Assembly (NCBI GenBank): GCA_945980015.1
Contig: CAMFQI010000066.1
Coordinates: forward strand, 1-6,818
Direction: 5' to 3'
Source of the DNA: an uncultured Eubacterium sp.
GTDB taxonomy: Bacteria; Bacillota; Clostridia; Oscillospirales; Acutalibacteraceae
DNA: 6,818 bases
The position numbers and the translations under genes were made by a program. Under the pieces are notes generated by a model. The model ran no database searches, was not told the origin of the DNA, and saw only the letters and a program-made list of their open reading frames with translations. Below, in pieces: positions 6,527 through 6,818 of this stretch. Each line of letters begins with the position of its first letter. Position 1 is the first letter of the stretch.

Positions 6527-6531
6527 AAGCC

Positions 6532-6786
6532 TTATTCTCTGTTGTTCGTAATATAATTAAAGCACGCACCCTCGTTGCTTACCATACACGCTCCTATCGG
6601 GTGCTCGGGAGTGCATATTTTTCCGTATAGCCTGCATTGAGACGGCCGCTTTTTTCCTGTGATAATCTCACCACACGAGCAACCGTTGTTGTGTGAATAA
6701 TCGTTTATAAGCTCCCTTGAGCCTGCGTCAAAGCATGAATATTTCTTCTTTAGGACTAAGCCCGAGCCCTCAATAATTCCCAAACC
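6532..6786 (-). CDS. hypD: [NiFe]-hydrogenase maturation protein HypD, C-terminal 84 residues
   Basis: HypD, with HypC, is the [4Fe-4S] scaffold on which the Fe(CN)2CO unit of [NiFe]-hydrogenase is assembled. Only the C-terminal domain remains (full HypD is about 360-380 residues). The fragment starts GLGIIEGSGLVLKKKY, a family-typical stretch, and holds the cysteine-rich tail: C36-x-C38, C51, C58 (GKICTPEHP), C67 (IGACMVSNEGAC) and C75, among which are the Fe-S ligands. The gene is cut by sequencing adaptor at 6787. An open frame continues into the adaptor and gives an artefactual N-terminus reading MYKRQ from a GTG at 6801; those residues are not HypD. It precedes hypE in the usual order, five bases apart. 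Confidence 0.95.
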   Translation of the reverse strand, partial: GLGIIEGSGLVLKKKYSCFDAGSRELINDYSHNNGCSCGEIITGKKRPSQCRLYGKICTPEHPIGACMVSNEGACFNYITNNRE

Positions 6787-6818
6787 CTGTCTCTTATACA
6801 CATCTCCGAGCCCACGAG
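6787..6818. other. Nextera transposase adaptor (sequencing artefact)
   Basis: 6787-6805 reads CTGTCTCTTATACACATCT, the 19-base Tn5 mosaic end, and 6806-6818 continues CCGAGCCCACGAG, the Nextera read-2 adaptor tail. This is library sequence left on a contig end, not genome or a natural transposon. Bases after 6786 should be trimmed. Confidence 0.98.

Noticed and set aside
6135..6551. 138-codon + frame opposite hypE
   Set aside because: It is a shadow of hypE; the hypE motifs and PRIC tail make the minus strand the coding one.
6787..6805. Natural Tn5-like transposon end
   Set aside because: The following 13 bases match the synthetic Nextera adaptor tail, and the window ends there; it is library sequence.

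Overview
The window is an ordinary low-to-mid GC bacterial fragment. It most resembles an uncultured Clostridia-type Firmicute (Bacillota): A/T-rich intergenic regions, near-consensus SigA-like promoters, AGGAG-type ribosome binding sites, and protein sequences of clostridial flavour. This placement is inferred from general character, not from a search. Both ends are cut. The left end opens inside thrS. The right end is not biological: the last 32 bases (6787-6818) are Illumina Nextera transposase adaptor joined to a truncated hypD, so the window probably ends at a contig end from a tagmentation library.

Layout from left to right: (1) the 3' two-thirds or more of thrS on +, ending at a strong 17-bp hairpin that also serves the convergent lar genes; (2) larB-larC on -, two genes of nickel-pincer nucleotide cofactor synthesis, transcribed leftwards; (3) a compact divergent promoter region (about 3402-3594) holding a larB promoter, a perfect-consensus metY promoter and three inverted repeats; (4) metY on +, a PLP-dependent O-acetylhomoserine sulfhydrylase, followed by a hairpin terminator; (5) a small TetR-family regulator on -, with its own promoter overlapped by a 22-bp inverted repeat that is probably its operator; (6) hypE and the 3' end of hypD on -, the [NiFe]-hydrogenase cyanide-ligand maturation genes.

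Two separate nickel-metallocentre pathways lie within about 5 kb: LarB/LarC build and metallate the nickel-pincer cofactor of lactate racemase-type enzymes, while HypD/HypE build the Fe(CN)2CO part of the [NiFe] site. Neither the pincer sulfur transferase larE nor a larA-type client is visible, nor any hydrogenase structural gene, so their partners must lie elsewhere. MetY handles sulfide and homocysteine and may only be a neighbour. The most checkable new points are regulatory: the tetR operator, a similar palindrome midway between the larB and metY promoters, and the correction of the larB start. I see no wholly undescribed system here. No RNA genes, CRISPR arrays, insertion sequences or riboswitches were found.
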